A DNA stretch of 16,930 nucleotides. Source: an uncultured Roseiflexaceae bacterium (GTDB lineage: Bacteria > Chloroflexota > Chloroflexia > Chloroflexales > Roseiflexaceae). Numbering within the stretch: position 1 is the first letter of the stretch; each line of letters starts with the position of its first letter. Made by a program: the position numbers and the translations under genes. The DNA is taken from NCBI GenBank assembly GCA_903868295.1, contig CAIPUQ010000233.1:1-16930 (forward strand), in the 5' to 3' direction. This document shows positions 1 to 7,374 of this stretch, piece by piece. The notes under the pieces were generated by a model. It ran no database searches, was not told the DNA's origin, and saw only the letters and a list, made by a program, of their open reading frames with translations.

Positions 1-1
1 C

Positions 2-646
2 ATCGACAAGCGGGGTGCGTTGTACACCCATCTCATCAAAATCGCGCAGGTTGAAGAATTCCCATACCTCAAAGAGACAGACATCGTACGCTGGCTCGGT
101 GAATTGGCACGTACGCTCCGCGTCACCATTGATAATCGTGCAGCCTACCGATTGCTTTCGTTGGTAGGGAACAATGGCAGAACGTTGCTCAACGAAATGA
201 CCAAATTGGCTACGTATGTGCGTCCGGGCGGGGCGGTGGACGAGGCAACGGTGGACTTGTTGGTGGCTGACGACACGGAAGAAAACATGTTTGCATTTGT
301 GGATGCATTAGCTGCGCGTCGTAAAGGGCTTGCACTGACAAAGCTTCGTCACCTGATAGCCGACGGCCAAGCTCCGATTTATATCATCTTTATGATTGCA
401 CGCCAAGTACGCATTCTGTTGCAAGTCCGTGAACTCGACGGGCTGCGCTTGCGACCCAACGAAATCGCCACACGGGTCGGATTACGACCCGGATTCTTGA
501 CCGATAAAGCAATCGAACAAGCGCGAGGATTCAGTCCGGCAGATCTCGAGCGGTTGCACGAACGGGTGCTCAGCCTCGATCATAAAAGCAAAACCGGAGG
601 CATCGATGTGCATGCCGGGCTTGATCTCTTGGTAATGGAGACATAA
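2..646 (+). CDS. holA: DNA polymerase III delta subunit, C-terminal two thirds (5' end outside window)
   Basis: The reading frame is already open at base 2, so the gene starts upstream and only about 215 residues are visible of a family that is usually about 320-350 residues. HolA is the clamp-loader subunit that opens the beta sliding clamp. The visible part covers the end of the AAA+-like region, with a stretch ending LLNEMTKLATY (family motif E-x-x-K-L) around visible residues 60-70. The all-helical collar domain follows, with the typical IARQVRILLQV segment and the DHKSKTGGID stretch near the C-terminus. The TTG at base 20 is not the true start, because the residues before it continue the same frame. 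The stop is followed at once by a strong hairpin terminator shared with the convergent rpsT. holA next to rpsT is a common bacterial arrangement and supports the call. Confidence 0.9.
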   Translation: MDKRGALYTHLIKIAQVEEFPYLKETDIVRWLGELARTLRVTIDNRAAYRLLSLVGNNGRTLLNEMTKLATYVRPGGAVDEATVDLLVADDTEENMFAFVDALAARRKGLALTKLRHLIADGQAPIYIIFMIARQVRILLQVRELDGLRLRPNEIATRVGLRPGFLTDKAIEQARGFSPADLERLHERVLSLDHKSKTGGIDVHAGLDLLVMET

Positions 647-680
647 AAACGCCCCACTCGCGGTTGCGAGTGGGGCGTTT
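647..680. terminator. Bidirectional intrinsic terminator between holA and rpsT
   Basis: A perfect 15-bp inverted repeat (647-661 with 666-680) around a GGTT loop has a GC-rich core (GCCCCACTCGC) flanked by AAA on one side and TTT on the other. It starts on the base after the holA stop and ends 8 bases before the rpsT stop, so it can terminate transcription from both sides. Confidence 0.9.
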
Positions 681-688
681 CGCCAGGA

Positions 689-949
689 TTATTTGCTTGC
701 TGCGTTGAGCTTCTTCATCAAGCGTGACTTGCGGCGTGCTGCATTGTTGCGGTGAATGACACCCTTGGTGGCAGCTTTGTCCAACGTGCTCAAAGCAGTG
801 ATGATTGCCTTCTGATCGAGCGTGCCAGAAGCAATGGTCTGCTCTGCTTTTTTGACCATTGTCTTGAGACGTGCGTTGTACGACGAATTGCGAGCGTGAC
901 GGTTTTCTGAAGTACGGATGCGCTTCAACGCAGATTTGGTGTTCGCCAA
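689..949 (-). CDS. rpsT: 30S ribosomal protein S20
   Basis: The 86-residue, highly basic protein starts MANTKSALKRIRTSE and ends ARRKSRLMKKL, both typical of bS20, and its length is normal for the family. S20 binds 16S rRNA early in assembly of the small subunit. The MANTKSA start is read from TTG at 949-947, and no in-frame ATG or GTG would give the conserved N-terminus. A GGGAG-like Shine-Dalgarno lies on the minus strand at about 964-960. The gene is monocistronic: it has its own promoter (1035-1007) and a shared terminator at its 3' end. E. coli rpsT also starts with UUG, where the weak start is tied to autogenous control, so the same logic may apply here (inference). Confidence 0.95.
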   Translation of the reverse strand: MANTKSALKRIRTSENRHARNSSYNARLKTMVKKAEQTIASGTLDQKAIITALSTLDKAATKGVIHRNNAARRKSRLMKKLNAASK

Positions 950-971
950 GGTATCACTTCTCCCGTATAAT
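943..971 (+). promoter_or_regulatory. Predicted promoter of murJ, facing the rpsT promoter
   Basis: A perfect TATAAT lies at 966-971 on the plus strand, with TCGCCA (943-948, four of six matches to TTGACA) 17 bp upstream, overlapping the rpsT start codon. The predicted transcript starts near 978, so it runs head-on into the rpsT promoter, whose +1 is near 1000. Confidence 0.5.
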
Positions 972-983
972 TCATGAATTCAT
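971..983. repeat. Small nested palindromes at the murJ/rpsT transcription starts
   Basis: TTCATGAA (971-978) and ATGAATTCAT (974-983) are perfect palindromes that overlap each other just downstream of the murJ -10. They sit where both predicted transcripts overlap, so a repressor-binding role is possible, but short AT-rich palindromes also arise by chance. Confidence 0.25.
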
Positions 984-1006
984 TGCACATGAGCATCTGA
1001 AATCTG

Positions 1007-1035
1007 ATTATACCAAAACACGCAGGAGTGTGCAA
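1007..1035 (-). promoter_or_regulatory. Predicted sigma70-type promoter of rpsT
   Basis: On the minus strand a perfect TATAAT (1012-1007) is preceded by TTGCAC (1035-1030) with 17 bp between. The predicted start is near base 1000, giving a leader of about 50 nt before the rpsT TTG. The promoter overlaps the ribosome binding site and start of murJ on the other strand. Confidence 0.6.
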
Positions 1036-1036
1036 C

Positions 1037-2608
1037 ATGGGAGCTCAAATGACACACCCTCGCTCACGCACACTGATGCATACCGCTATCGTTGCCCTCG
1101 GATATTTTCTGAGCCGCGTCCTCGGGTTAGTGCGTGATATGGTCATAACGGCACAATTTGGGACCTCACCACAGGTCGATGCCTACCGTGCCGCCTTCGC
1201 CCTCCCAGATTTGTTATATCTCGTTGTCGCCGGCGGTGCGCTTGGTACCGCGTTAATCCCGGTATTTCAGGCACGTCGGGTCGAAGCCGGCGAATCCGCA
1301 GCCTGGGATCTCGCCAATGCAGTCTTACATTTGACATTGCCCATCTTGGTCGGGTGCGCGGTGGTGGGGTGGATTTTTGCTGAACCGATTGTGCGTCTGA
1401 CAACCGCCCAAGGGTTTGATCCTGAACAACAAGCGTTGACCGCACACCTGATGCGCTTGCTGTTGTTGCAACCAATCCTGTTGGGGATTGGAGGGATTGC
1501 CAAAGCGACCCTCGAAGCGCACGAACAGTTCCGCATACCCACCATCGGTTCAAATCTCTACAATGTGGGAATCATCATTGGTGCAGCAGCACTCGCACCC
1601 TGGTACGGCATTGACGGAGTGGTATACGGCGTCTTGATTGGTGCGTTCGCCTTTGTGGCAATCCAAGTGCCGACCCTTCGTCGATTGGGCTGGCACTACC
1701 AATTGCGCGGATGGGCGACACACGGGGTCCGGGCAGTCGGAGCATTGGTGCTGCCGCGTCTGTTCGGGCAGTCGATTTGGCAAATCAATCTGACGACCAT
1801 GATTGCGGTGACATCAGCATTCGGGCTTGGTGCGGTGGCTGCATCGGGGTACGCCCTCCAGATTATGTTGCTCCCCCATGGGCTGATTGGGCTGAGCATC
1901 GGAACGGTCATTTTTCCGTTGCTCGCCAACCATCTCGCACGGGGCGATCGCCCTGCATTTGCACGGGCAGCAAGTCTCGCCATCCAAAGTGTCTTGGCTG
2001 TGACAATCCCTGCTTCGGTAGTGCTATACGCAGGTGCCGGCACTATCGTCAAACTCCTGTACGAGCGTGGTTCGTTCGATCGTGCATCTGCAGACTTAAC
2101 CACGGCAGCGCTACAGGGCTACGCCATCGGACTGGCAGGCTTCTGCGTCGCCGAAATCGCCGTTCGCATATGGTTTTCACTGCAGAACACCCGATTGCCC
2201 GTTATTGTCGGCCTGGTGGTCGTGCTGTTCAATCTGACGTTCGGGTGGCTCCTCAGTCAACAGGGAAGCAGCGCCGACCGGCTTTGGACAATTGCCAGTG
2301 TGTTCAGCGTCGCCAACATCATCGAAGCGACCGTGTTGCTGTGGTACTTGCGTCGGTCGCATCCCGACATACAGGTGGTTGCGTCGACCAGACTCTGGCT
2401 GTTGAGCATTGGTGGGATGGTGTTATTATTGACCACAACACAGCCATTTTTGCCGCTTCTCCCTGACGGACCATTGCAGACCACCGCTGACTGGGGGGCA
2501 TGTTTGCTCCATCTTGTCGTGCTTGGTGCGGCGTTTGCCTGGGGAGTAACCTGGGGATCGGATCGATTCGCACTCCTGCGCGCCACCCGCCGTGGCGACG
2601 CTACCTAA
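1037..2608 (+). CDS. murJ: Lipid II flippase MurJ (MOP superfamily)
   Basis: This 523-residue polytopic membrane protein matches the usual MurJ length and its pattern of about 14 membrane segments. MurJ moves the peptidoglycan precursor lipid II across the inner membrane. The signature SRVLGLVRD lies at residues 26-34, followed by the DAYRAAFALPDLLY and AGGALGTALIPVF segments typical of MurJ TM2. Later TM segments include GLIGLSIGTVIFPLL. I chose ATG 1037 because AGGAG (1024-1028) sits 8 bases upstream; the in-frame GTG at 1028 overlaps that site. The stop is 16 bases before the glgC-like start, so the two are probably co-transcribed. The arginine in TM2 of E. coli MurJ (LPNLLRR) appears as Tyr here (LPDLLYL), a change I believe also occurs in related lineages. 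Confidence 0.92.
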   Translation: MGAQMTHPRSRTLMHTAIVALGYFLSRVLGLVRDMVITAQFGTSPQVDAYRAAFALPDLLYLVVAGGALGTALIPVFQARRVEAGESAAWDLANAVLHLTLPILVGCAVVGWIFAEPIVRLTTAQGFDPEQQALTAHLMRLLLLQPILLGIGGIAKATLEAHEQFRIPTIGSNLYNVGIIIGAAALAPWYGIDGVVYGVLIGAFAFVAIQVPTLRRLGWHYQLRGWATHGVRAVGALVLPRLFGQSIWQINLTTMIAVTSAFGLGAVAASGYALQIMLLPHGLIGLSIGTVIFPLLANHLARGDRPAFARAASLAIQSVLAVTIPASVVLYAGAGTIVKLLYERGSFDRASADLTTAALQGYAIGLAGFCVAEIAVRIWFSLQNTRLPVIVGLVVVLFNLTFGWLLSQQGSSADRLWTIASVFSVANIIEATVLLWYLRRSHPDIQVVASTRLWLLSIGGMVLLLTTTQPFLPLLPDGPLQTTADWGACLLHLVVLGAAFAWGVTWGSDRFALLRATRRGDAT

Positions 2609-2624
2609 ACGAGAGGATGGTCCG

Positions 2625-3872
2625 ATGAGTCGTGTACTTGCATTGATTTTGGCTGGTGGCGAACACCCCGCATTGAGCGTCCTGACGGCAGAACGTGCCG
2701 AAGCAGCAGTGCCCTTTGCGGGCAAATACCGCATCATAGACTTCACACTCTCAAATTGCATCAACTCGGGGATTACCAACGTTGGCGTTCTCACGCAGTA
2801 TCGGCCACGTTCGCTGCAAGAACACATCGGAGTCGGAAAACCGTGGGATCTTGATCGCCGCATCGGCGGCGTGCATATTCTGCACCCGTATGTCGGTACG
2901 GGTATGAGTTGGCAAAAAGGGAACGCCGACGCGTTGCGCGCAAACGTCGATTTTATGAGCGAACAACCCGAAGAGCATGTCCTCGTGCTTGCGGGTGATC
3001 ATGTCTACATGATGGACTACCGTCCCATGATACAGGCACATCTTGCGTCGCAACGGGATGTCACGATTGCCGTCCAAACCGTCGGCAGCCACGAAGTCCA
3101 GCGCTTTGGCATTGTCACAACCGACCATAACGGTATCGTTACCGACTTCGCAGAAAAACCCATTCAGAGTATGTCGACACGAGCGTCCATGGGCATTTAT
3201 GTCTTTCGCAAACAGTTTTTGATCGATGTACTCAACGCCGGTACCCACGTGAACATCGGCCGTGACATCATGCCCGCATTGATACAACAAACGCCGGTCC
3301 AGACGTACGATTTTGCGGGATATTGGGCAGACGTCGGCACGGTACAAGCCTACTATGAAGCGAGTATGGCTTTATTAAGCGATAATCCGGCGCTGGAACT
3401 CAACAACCCTGAGTGGGTGATCCACACGAAAAGCGCCGAAATGCCGGCCGCAGAGATGAGCGCTGGTGCAGTCATCCGCAACAGCATGGTGTGCGATGGG
3501 AGTCGCATCGGCGGGACGGTCAGCGGGTCCTTGATTGGTCCTGGCGTTGTCATCCCAGCTGGCACCACCGTCATTGATAGCATCATTTTGCCGGATGTAA
3601 TCATCGCTCCTGGGTGCACGATTACCCGCGCGATCATCGATAAAGGAACGACTATCGGATCGCACTGTCGTATCGGCCATGCAGCGCAAGCAGTCGCTAA
3701 CAACGCTGTTCCCGATTTGTTGCACACCGGACTCACGCTGGTTGGAATGCGCAATGTGGTACCCGGCAACACAACGCTCGGTGCGAATGTATTGGTCGCA
3801 CCACGGGTAGACGCTGCGACGTGGGCGCGATCAGATACGTATCCGGACGGGAGTGCGGTTGGCCTACGCTAA
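2625..3872 (+). CDS. glgC: Glucose-1-phosphate adenylyltransferase family protein with altered nucleotide loop (GlgC/GlgD-like)
   Basis: The 415-residue protein has the GlgC layout. An N-terminal nucleotidyltransferase domain (about 1-270) contains GKYRIIDFTLSNCINSGI (33-50), LAGDHVYMMDY (122-132, with the metal/catalytic Asp125) and FAEKP (175-179, with the glucose-1-phosphate lysine Lys178). The C-terminal part (about 290-390) is a left-handed beta-helix of hexapeptide repeats. The enzyme normally makes ADP-glucose for glycogen. The usual GGxGxRL...RAKPAVPF loop reads GGEHPAL...RAEAAVPF (11-31), losing both the Arg and the Lys that handle ATP and pyrophosphate or activator. It may therefore be a regulatory GlgD-like subunit or a variant enzyme. 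ATG 2625 has GAGAGG 8 bases upstream; the in-frame GTG at 2592 would overlap murJ. Confidence 0.8.
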   Translation: MSRVLALILAGGEHPALSVLTAERAEAAVPFAGKYRIIDFTLSNCINSGITNVGVLTQYRPRSLQEHIGVGKPWDLDRRIGGVHILHPYVGTGMSWQKGNADALRANVDFMSEQPEEHVLVLAGDHVYMMDYRPMIQAHLASQRDVTIAVQTVGSHEVQRFGIVTTDHNGIVTDFAEKPIQSMSTRASMGIYVFRKQFLIDVLNAGTHVNIGRDIMPALIQQTPVQTYDFAGYWADVGTVQAYYEASMALLSDNPALELNNPEWVIHTKSAEMPAAEMSAGAVIRNSMVCDGSRIGGTVSGSLIGPGVVIPAGTTVIDSIILPDVIIAPGCTITRAIIDKGTTIGSHCRIGHAAQAVANNAVPDLLHTGLTLVGMRNVVPGNTTLGANVLVAPRVDAATWARSDTYPDGSAVGLR

Positions 3873-3875
3873 ACA

Positions 3876-3909
3876 AGACACCCCCTACGCGTATGCGTAG
3901 GGGGTGTTT
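3876..3909. terminator. Bidirectional intrinsic terminator between glgC and the aminotransferase
   Basis: A perfect 13-bp stem (3878-3890 with 3895-3907, core ACACCCCCTACGC) has a GTAT loop, extended by a G-T and an A-T pair at its base and followed by TTTC. It lies just after the glgC stop and just before the convergent aminotransferase stop. Confidence 0.88.
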
Positions 3910-3919
3910 CTTTGCCACA

Positions 3920-5092
3920 CTAATCAGTGAGTGCGCGAACGATTGTGTCTCCTGCGGTCGTCAGCTCTTCTTCGGGGTACAGACTGAATGCCATACGGAT
4001 GGCTTCGTACCCCAACGATGCACTCGCAAACACACTCCCCGGTAATGCGTCAACCTGCTGTTGACGAATCCGGCTCAGGGCCTGCTCAGCAGTCATGTCA
4101 GCGGGCAACTTCATCCAGAGGAAGTACCCACCCTGCGGCAGTTGCCACGAATACCCGCGCTGACGCAACGGTTCGAGTGCAGCAACCAGCGCATTGCGGC
4201 GGGAGGCATAGCGTTGTCGGTAGGAAGTAACGATCCGATCGTACGCACCATTCTCATACAATTCAGCCAGAATGAAGGCCGGGAAGTGGGCCATCCCTCC
4301 ACCACTATCGAGCAGACCACAGCCTGCGAGGCGATCAATAGTGGCTGCGTCAGCGGTGATAAAGCCGATGCGCAACCCTGGTGCAAGTGATTTGGAAAAA
4401 GACCCAAGCCGAATGACACTGCCGCGTGGGAACGTCGCCCACAACGACGGAATCGGCTTTGTGTCGAACCACAACTCACGATAGACATCATCTTCGACAA
4501 TGACGAGTCCACTCGCCGCGACGACGGCTCGCAACGCATCGCGACGAGGAGCACTCAGTGTAGCCCCGGTGGGATTCTGAAATGTTGGAATGCTATACAA
4601 AAATGCAATCCGCTGCCCGACGGCCTGATACGCAGTGATTGCCTGAGCGAGCTCGTTGACATCAAGGCCATCGTGATCGCTTTGAATCGGATGAATCTGC
4701 ACGGGCAAATCGCGCAAAATGCGTAATGCAAGATGGTAGGTAGGATTCTCGACGAAGATGACATCGTTGGGGCGGGAATAGAGCATAGCAACCTGTGCGA
4801 GAGCTTGCGAATTGCCAGCGCTCAGCATGATTTCGCCGGGGAGTGGTGAGACACCTTCGTATTGCGCAATCTGGAGCGCTATCCGATCACGGAGGGGGCC
4901 GATTCCACGATCGATACCATATGTCAGCATGGTACCTGCGTATTTGTCCAAAGCGGCAACACTCGCTGCTTGGACGTCGGCAACGGGCAGGAGCGACGCA
5001 TCGGGATGACCCCATGCGAGGTCAATGACACCAGGGACACGTTGTAGTTGCAGAATACGTGTTAAATCCATCACGGAATGCGCTCGATTCAC
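3920..5092 (-). CDS. PLP-dependent aminotransferase (fold type I, LysN/MocR-like catalytic domain)
   Basis: This 390-residue class I/II aminotransferase lacks an N-terminal DNA-binding domain. Visible landmarks are the N-terminal GVIDLAWGHPD segment, YGIDRGIGPLRDRIA (58-72), QNPTG (172-176), EDDVYRE (200-206), SFSKSLAPGLRIGF with the Schiff-base Lys234, and AIRMAFS near the C-terminus, whose Arg should bind the substrate carboxylate. The closest known style is the 2-aminoadipate/multi-substrate aminotransferases (LysN, ARO8-like), but the substrate cannot be read from sequence. The GTG start at 5092 overlaps the apaG stop as GTGA, implying translational coupling; ATG 5071 is an alternative. 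It is the last gene of the six-gene leftward operon. Confidence 0.85.
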   Translation of the reverse strand: MNRAHSVMDLTRILQLQRVPGVIDLAWGHPDASLLPVADVQAASVAALDKYAGTMLTYGIDRGIGPLRDRIALQIAQYEGVSPLPGEIMLSAGNSQALAQVAMLYSRPNDVIFVENPTYHLALRILRDLPVQIHPIQSDHDGLDVNELAQAITAYQAVGQRIAFLYSIPTFQNPTGATLSAPRRDALRAVVAASGLVIVEDDVYRELWFDTKPIPSLWATFPRGSVIRLGSFSKSLAPGLRIGFITADAATIDRLAGCGLLDSGGGMAHFPAFILAELYENGAYDRIVTSYRQRYASRRNALVAALEPLRQRGYSWQLPQGGYFLWMKLPADMTAEQALSRIRQQQVDALPGSVFASASLGYEAIRMAFSLYPEEELTTAGDTIVRALTD

Positions 5093-5490
5093 TGTAGCGG
5101 AGTATCGGGTATCGTCAATGCAAATATGGGAATAGAAACATCAAATTCGTTGCTGTTGGTGTCGAGAAATCGGTAAAACCCACCCATGCTGCCAGAACCT
5201 GACTTGAGGACACAGAAGCTTCGGTATTCGTGGACGTCACTGGGATGAAGCACCGGCTGTTGGCCCACGACACCATCACCGCTGACACGGTATTCTTCGC
5301 CGATGCTATCGGTGATGGTCCAATCGCGTGAACGCAATTGTGCGGTGATTCGACTGCAATTTTCGATACGGACATTATAGGAAAAAACATATCTGCCGAT
5401 ACGTTCATCTGATTCAGCGACAAGGTACGTCGGCAGCACGGTGACACGGAATCCATTTGTTTCTTTGTAGAAAAACGCTCGCTGCGGCAT
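5089..5490 (-). CDS. apaG: ApaG domain protein
   Basis: The 133-residue protein is almost entirely one ApaG (DUF525) domain, a fibronectin-III-like beta sandwich. Diagnostic segments are RYVFSYNVRIEN (33-44), SRDWTITDSIG, the GxGVVGQQPVLHPSD stretch, SMGGFYRF, and FDVSIPIFAL at the end. The domain also occurs in eukaryotic Fbx proteins, and genetic data link bacterial ApaG to Co2+/Mg2+ resistance; its biochemical role is not settled. The ATG at 5490 has AGGA 7 bases upstream. It lies 9 bases after the Lgt-like gene and overlaps the aminotransferase start by 4 bp. In proteobacteria apaG sits beside ksgA and apaH; here that context is absent. Confidence 0.9.
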   Translation of the reverse strand: MPQRAFFYKETNGFRVTVLPTYLVAESDERIGRYVFSYNVRIENCSRITAQLRSRDWTITDSIGEEYRVSGDGVVGQQPVLHPSDVHEYRSFCVLKSGSGSMGGFYRFLDTNSNEFDVSIPIFALTIPDTPLQ

Positions 5491-5499
5491 TCGGATATC

Positions 5500-6204
5500 C
5501 TACGTCTCTCTGTGATGGGTCATGATAACACGCTCGCGTGCCACAATCAACGTTACCAAGCCAATCAGTTGGCTCACATGCAGTCCGCCACCTATCACCC
5601 AGCCATTCAGCCGAAAACCGCCACACACCAATTCTTGGGCTGCAAAGAAGCCTATGGTTGCCCACCCAATGGAAGCACCTGCTCGTTGGCGGCGCGCTAC
5701 CCACACTGCACCGCTCCAGACAATCAGCGCGGCATACAAACCCACCGGATGTCGGATATTGCCGTAGCTCTCTATGCCCCAGGGAAGCACCGTCGGCGTA
5801 CCGACAGCGGTACCACCGATGGTTGCGCCGAGTGTTGCGATGCCGTAGGCAATGAGCAATGGAACAAGCATGTGGGTGACACTGCCCCAGAACGACTGCG
5901 GGAGTACCCGCCAGAGCACAATCAGCGCAAACCCGACTGCGGACCACCACTGGAATTCGAAAACACGCACGTTTATGAGTTGCATGAATGCATCGCTGAA
6001 GGAGGTGGTCTGCAAGAGAATCACACCGAGCCGTCCACCGAGCCATGCAGCCACTATCACGCTGGGTAAGACCCAATCAGCGGGAGGAAGGTTGTTTTTG
6101 ATCAGTGCACGTTCTGACCACGTCCACCATATGAACGCAGCCGCCAGTAGGCACAACCCGTAGGTACTCATCCGCAACGGCCCGAGTGTGAGCAGTGAAT
6201 ACAC
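5500..6204 (-). CDS. Degenerate Lgt-like (prolipoprotein diacylglyceryl transferase family) membrane protein
   Basis: This 234-residue protein has about six or seven membrane segments. The Lgt frame is recognisable: GPLRMSTYGL at the N-terminus (E. coli GPVALHWYGL, with the conserved Tyr), LGGRLGVIL (LGGRIGYVL in E. coli), RHPVGLYA (RHPSQLYE in E. coli), and a C-terminal SQLIGL segment. The catalytic HGGL motif is missing, with EFQWWSAVG in its place, and the arginine-bearing GRLGNFxNGE loop reads as a glycine-rich stretch without Arg or Asn. It probably cannot transfer diacylglycerol like Lgt. The GTG start at 6204 keeps the conserved N-terminal GPL segment and has GAGGG just upstream. It follows the TlpA-like gene by 13 bases. 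A new membrane role linked to the thioredoxin is possible but unproven. Confidence 0.68.
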   Translation of the reverse strand: MYSLLTLGPLRMSTYGLCLLAAAFIWWTWSERALIKNNLPPADWVLPSVIVAAWLGGRLGVILLQTTSFSDAFMQLINVRVFEFQWWSAVGFALIVLWRVLPQSFWGSVTHMLVPLLIAYGIATLGATIGGTAVGTPTVLPWGIESYGNIRHPVGLYAALIVWSGAVWVARRQRAGASIGWATIGFFAAQELVCGGFRLNGWVIGGGLHVSQLIGLVTLIVARERVIMTHHRET

Positions 6205-6217
6205 GATCCCTCACAGA

Positions 6218-6745
6218 CTAATACGTAGATAACTGGTCAAGCATCGCTGTAACAACTTCAGCACTAACGGGACCGCGCACGACTGCACTGATATGCCCTG
6301 TGCGTGTCACAAATGCAGTGGTCGGCAAATCAGTACTCTGCAAATAGGTCAGAACATGACCATCGATATCAGACCAGATTGTCAATGCCGTTGGTAACGT
6401 CGCGCGTTCGCGCTGCACGACCGCCAATGACTCACGCTGGTTGATGCCTATGACCTGGACACCACGGCTGGCATAGTCTGCCGCCACCCGCTCCCAAAAC
6501 GGCATCGCTGCACGACAACTAGGGCACCAGCTTGCCCAAATCGTGATGATGGAAGGTGTACCGATAATCGAAGCGAAATCAACCACAGCGCCCGTGTCTG
6601 TCTGCAATGCAATGGACGGGATTGGGCTTTTCGCGTCGCGCGGCTTGGGCAGGGTATTCGGTTTGCGCGTGACAATTGCCCAGGCAATCCCGAGGATGCT
6701 TGTCAGCACAATGCGTCGATTCAACACAATACGGGGTGGGTTCAT
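6218..6745 (-). CDS. Membrane-anchored TlpA/ResA-like thioredoxin
   Basis: The 175-residue protein has an uncleaved-looking hydrophobic anchor at about 9-25 after a basic start, then a thioredoxin fold. The redox motif WCPSC puts the cysteines at 74 and 77, within WASWCPSCRAAMPFWE, and the cis-Pro segment reads DLPTTAFV. The VIGINQRES segment is typical of TlpA/ResA/CcmG proteins, which reduce or oxidise thiols outside the membrane, for example in cytochrome c maturation. No cytochrome or ccm genes are in view, so its client is unknown. ATG 6745 overlaps the stop of the upstream PdeM-like gene as ATGA, and the Lgt-like gene follows after 13 bases. Confidence 0.85.
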   Translation of the reverse strand: MNPPRIVLNRRIVLTSILGIAWAIVTRKPNTLPKPRDAKSPIPSIALQTDTGAVVDFASIIGTPSIITIWASWCPSCRAAMPFWERVAADYASRGVQVIGINQRESLAVVQRERATLPTALTIWSDIDGHVLTYLQSTDLPTTAFVTRTGHISAVVRGPVSAEVVTAMLDQLSTY

Positions 6746-7374
6746 ATGGTGGTTACCGTCCCGTGTTGAATGTAGGCATATGATTCATCTGCACGTTTGG
6801 GGATGATTCTGCCGGGTACGAGGTCCTCAAATGCTGGCACGACAAGATAGGATTGACCAATCACAAAACACGGCACTGCCTCGGCAGCAACACGTGCGCT
6901 CGGCACCAGAATACTCGGATGGAGATGTGCGCATAAGGTGTACCCATCCATGCTTCGTGGTTCGTGCAGGTATGTCATACCTTCTTCGCTATACCCAGGA
7001 TCCACACAGGTGAGGTCCAATGAAGCAGGCGGATCACCCAACACACGTTCGTGATTGCCACGCACGAGTATTAACACCAGAGAGGCAACATGGGCTCGCC
7101 AGTCACTCATAATCGCCAACAGCTCGGCATTGTAGTGGCGCTTCATGTGGAACATGTCGCCCAAAAAGACGATACGTTGGGCATCATAGCGCCGTACCGC
7201 GCTGGTAAGTCGTGCAAGGGTCTGCCGAATCAGTGCGTCATCGCCAACACAGGTTGATGGCACCCGCCCGAGGTGCAAATCAGCGACAAACATGGTCCGT
7301 TGCCGCGCCCACCATACGGCGCGTTCTGGGCATAATTCGAGCTCAATCGTCGGAGTCGGCTGTATGGTCGTCAT
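6742..7374 (-). CDS. PdeM-like calcineurin-type metallophosphoesterase
   Basis: The 210-residue protein has the full metallophosphoesterase motif series: ADLHLG (D32, H34), LGDMFH (71-76), RGNHER (105-110) and CAHLHPS (148-154). Overall length and motif spacing resemble PdeM of the ligase-associated DNA damage response set. That system usually also has a Lhr-type helicase, an exonuclease-like protein and an ATP-dependent ligase, none of which is present here. Substrate could be nucleic acid ends or a small phosphodiester. ATG 7374 overlaps the deacetylase stop as ATGA, and its own stop overlaps the thioredoxin start the same way, so translation is likely coupled across all three genes. Confidence 0.82.
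   Translation of the reverse strand: MTTIQPTPTIELELCPERAVWWARQRTMFVADLHLGRVPSTCVGDDALIRQTLARLTSAVRRYDAQRIVFLGDMFHMKRHYNAELLAIMSDWRAHVASLVLILVRGNHERVLGDPPASLDLTCVDPGYSEEGMTYLHEPRSMDGYTLCAHLHPSILVPSARVAAEAVPCFVIGQSYLVVPAFEDLVPGRIIPKRADESYAYIQHGTVTTI

Noticed and set aside
871..1137. 88-residue plus-strand frame across the rpsT/murJ junction
   Set aside because: It lies over rpsT, the promoters and the start of murJ, has no ribosome binding site, and its composition does not look like a protein.
1711..2466. 251-residue plus-strand frame inside murJ
   Set aside because: It is in another frame of a clear MurJ gene, rich in Arg, Cys, Ser and His as shadow frames are, and has no start signal.
5414..6076. 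220-residue minus-strand frame overlapping the Lgt-like gene
   Set aside because: It is Cys/Arg/His-rich shadow sequence of the Lgt-like frame and has no motif.
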